The notes under the pieces: generated by a model | Databases searched by the model: none | What the model was told of the DNA's origin: nothing | What the model saw: the letters and a program-made list of their open reading frames with translations, nothing else | Part shown: piece after piece, positions 5,511 through 6,496 of the stretch | How the letters are laid out: each line of letters starts with the position of its first letter | Position numbering within the stretch: the first letter of the stretch is position 1 | Assembly: GCA_007135795.1 (NCBI GenBank) | Contig: SLIE01000213.1 | Location: forward strand, 1 to 6,496 | From: Desulfobacterales bacterium | GTDB lineage: Bacteria > Desulfobacterota > Desulfobacteria > Desulfobacterales > Desulfosalsimonadaceae | Direction of reading: 5' to 3' | DNA length: 6,496 bases | Made by a program: the position numbers and the translations under genes

Positions 5511-6050
5511 TTGAACAATTCCCCTGAAAAAAAAATCGGCAAGGACCAACAACAGAAAACCAGTCATGAACTCAGGTATTTTTATACCCCCCCGGATGAA
5601 CTGCCCCCCGGGTACATGGATATTATATGCGAACTGGTGGAAGCAGGGGGGTCCGTCTCTCCTGAATTTATCCGCTACAACCTGGAAAGGGCGTTTCTCA
5701 TCGCTTATGTCAAGGACGGTGATGAAATCATCGGATGCTCCAGCCTGAAACATCCGCGGCCGGAATTTATCCAAAGTGTTCGGGAACAAGCCGGGATTGA
5801 CCTTGAAAACTACCTGGAACGGGGGTATACATCGGTTAAGCCGGAATACCGGGGAATGGGGATTGGTTCCAAAATGCTTGCCGGGCTGACAGCCAGGGTC
5901 GGCGAGAAAAAACTGTATTCGGTAATCGGTGAAGAGAACATCGGCGGGCAGAAAATGGCGATCAACAACAACACCAAGCGCGTCGCCGTATATCAAAGCA
6001 AAAAAACCGGAAAGAAAATAGGTATCTGGATACCGGAATGGATGTTGTGA
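5511..6050 (+). CDS. GNAT family N-acetyltransferase
   Basis: A 179-aa cytosolic acetyl-CoA-dependent acetyltransferase. The start is TTG at 5511, because an in-frame TGA lies at 5496-5498 and GAAGG (5497-5501) stands 9 nt upstream; the next in-frame ATG (codon 36) would cut into the fold. After a polar 20-residue N-terminus, the GNAT fold runs from ELRYFYTPP. Strand FLIAYVKDGDEIIGCSSL is at 62-79. Motif A follows with TSVKPEYRGMGIGSKML at 107-122, where Arg114-Gly-Met-Gly117-Ile-Gly119 is the pyrophosphate-binding loop. The distal part contains YSVIGEENIGG and ends GIWIPEWML. The insertion at about 82-103 between the strands recalls N-acetylglutamate-synthase-like GNATs, but the substrate is not shown. 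It lies 76 nt upstream of a RimK-like ligase on the same strand, suggesting joint action on an amino acid or peptide. The palindromic repeats end about 70 nt before its start. Confidence 0.88.
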   Translation: MNNSPEKKIGKDQQQKTSHELRYFYTPPDELPPGYMDIICELVEAGGSVSPEFIRYNLERAFLIAYVKDGDEIIGCSSLKHPRPEFIQSVREQAGIDLENYLERGYTSVKPEYRGMGIGSKMLAGLTARVGEKKLYSVIGEENIGGQKMAINNNTKRVAVYQSKKTGKKIGIWIPEWML

Positions 6051-6126
6051 CAACTCTTTTTCAGCAGCGAGCGAACCCTGGAACAACCCTCGAGAACCCC
6101 CAAAGCAATTCCCGGAGCAAACAAAC

Positions 6127-6496
6127 ATGGATATCGGTGTACTTACCGTAAAAGGGCCTGACTATCATCCAAATCAACGACTTAAGGCAGCGGCGCTTGA
6201 TAAGGGTCTTTCACTGTACCTGATCGATCCGCGACGAATATCACCGGCAATCGTGGATGGTCAATTATCCATCAGGGGATTTGACAACAACGCCATGCCC
6301 GGCCTTGTCCTGCCCCGCCAGGGATCTCAAATCAGCAACTCGAGCCTCGTGGTACTCTCGCACCTGCAAGCCATGAATATCCCCCTTGTCAACAACGTTC
6401 AATCCATCCTTGCGGCACGGAACAAATTTTTGACACTCGGGATTCTTGCCGCGGCCGGAATAACGGTACCGACCTCCGCCTTCGTCAATTCAAATG
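6127..6496 (+). CDS. RimK-like ATP-grasp ligase (N-terminal part, cut by the window)
   Basis: The first 123 codons of an ATP-grasp protein. ATG 6127 has GGAG at 6114-6117, 9 nt upstream. The visible part is the pre-ATP-grasp domain: MDIGVLTVKGPDYHPNQRL, then YLIDPRRIS, the acidic FDNNAMPGLVLPRQGSQ segment, and SHLQAMNIPLVNNVQSI. It then enters the ATP-grasp start AARNKFLTLGILAAAGITVP, which matches the RimK/LysX pattern of an Arg-Asn/Asp-Lys followed by LLAxAGIPVP. Such enzymes use ATP to form a C-N bond between a carboxylate (often Glu) and an amine, as in RimK, LysX/ArgX or N-acetylglutaminylglutamine synthesis. The catalytic C-terminal part is outside the window, so substrate specificity cannot be judged. 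With the upstream GNAT it probably forms an operon. Confidence 0.86.
   Translation, partial: MDIGVLTVKGPDYHPNQRLKAAALDKGLSLYLIDPRRISPAIVDGQLSIRGFDNNAMPGLVLPRQGSQISNSSLVVLSHLQAMNIPLVNNVQSILAARNKFLTLGILAAAGITVPTSAFVNSN

Noticed and set aside
5478..6128. Leftward 216-codon ORF opposite the GNAT gene
   Set aside because: Antisense to a clear GNAT fold; it is Phe/Gly/Pro-rich without domain features, as typical for a shadow frame.

Overview
The window looks like chromosomal DNA from a Gram-negative bacterium of intermediate GC content. A Desulfobacterota-like or other proteobacterial source would fit the mix of families (DUF2267, RimK-like ligase with a GNAT partner, WecH/OafA-type acyltransferase, VanX-type dipeptidase), but this is a guess from gene content and nothing in the window fixes the taxonomy.

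Region 1 (1-1090) holds small, probably stress- or housekeeping-associated genes. A leftward gene runs off the left edge and encodes a small Lys/Gly-rich protein with a Rho-N-like C-terminal part. A divergent intergenic region follows, then a rightward cluster: a very strong Shine-Dalgarno in front of one or two micro-ORFs, a 66-aa unrecognised protein, and a DUF2267 protein.

Region 2 (1151-4115, leftward) is a compact three-gene cell-envelope operon. In transcription order it encodes an integral-membrane acyltransferase 3 protein, an exported alpha/beta hydrolase (4-nt ATGA overlap with the gene before it) and a membrane-anchored VanX/DdpX-type D-Ala-D-Ala dipeptidase (20-nt gap). Together they suggest acylation or deacylation of an envelope glycan plus trimming or salvage of peptidoglycan dipeptides. 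That joint role is inference.

Region 3 (4116-5510) has no convincing intact gene. It contains short protein-like open segments in changing frames that look like a decayed gene, a 174-bp element with 28-bp terminal inverted repeats and three internal hairpins, an AT-rich stretch with a sigma70-like promoter pattern, and two tandem copies (offset about 196 bp) of a large imperfect palindrome. The inner parts of the two copies are almost identical. These palindromes are the most unusual part of the window. They may be MITE/REP-type elements or a structured RNA.

Region 4 (5511-6496, rightward) is a GNAT acetyltransferase starting at TTG, followed by the start of a RimK-like ATP-grasp ligase cut by the right edge. 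They probably form one operon for an acetylated or ligated amino-acid or peptide product.
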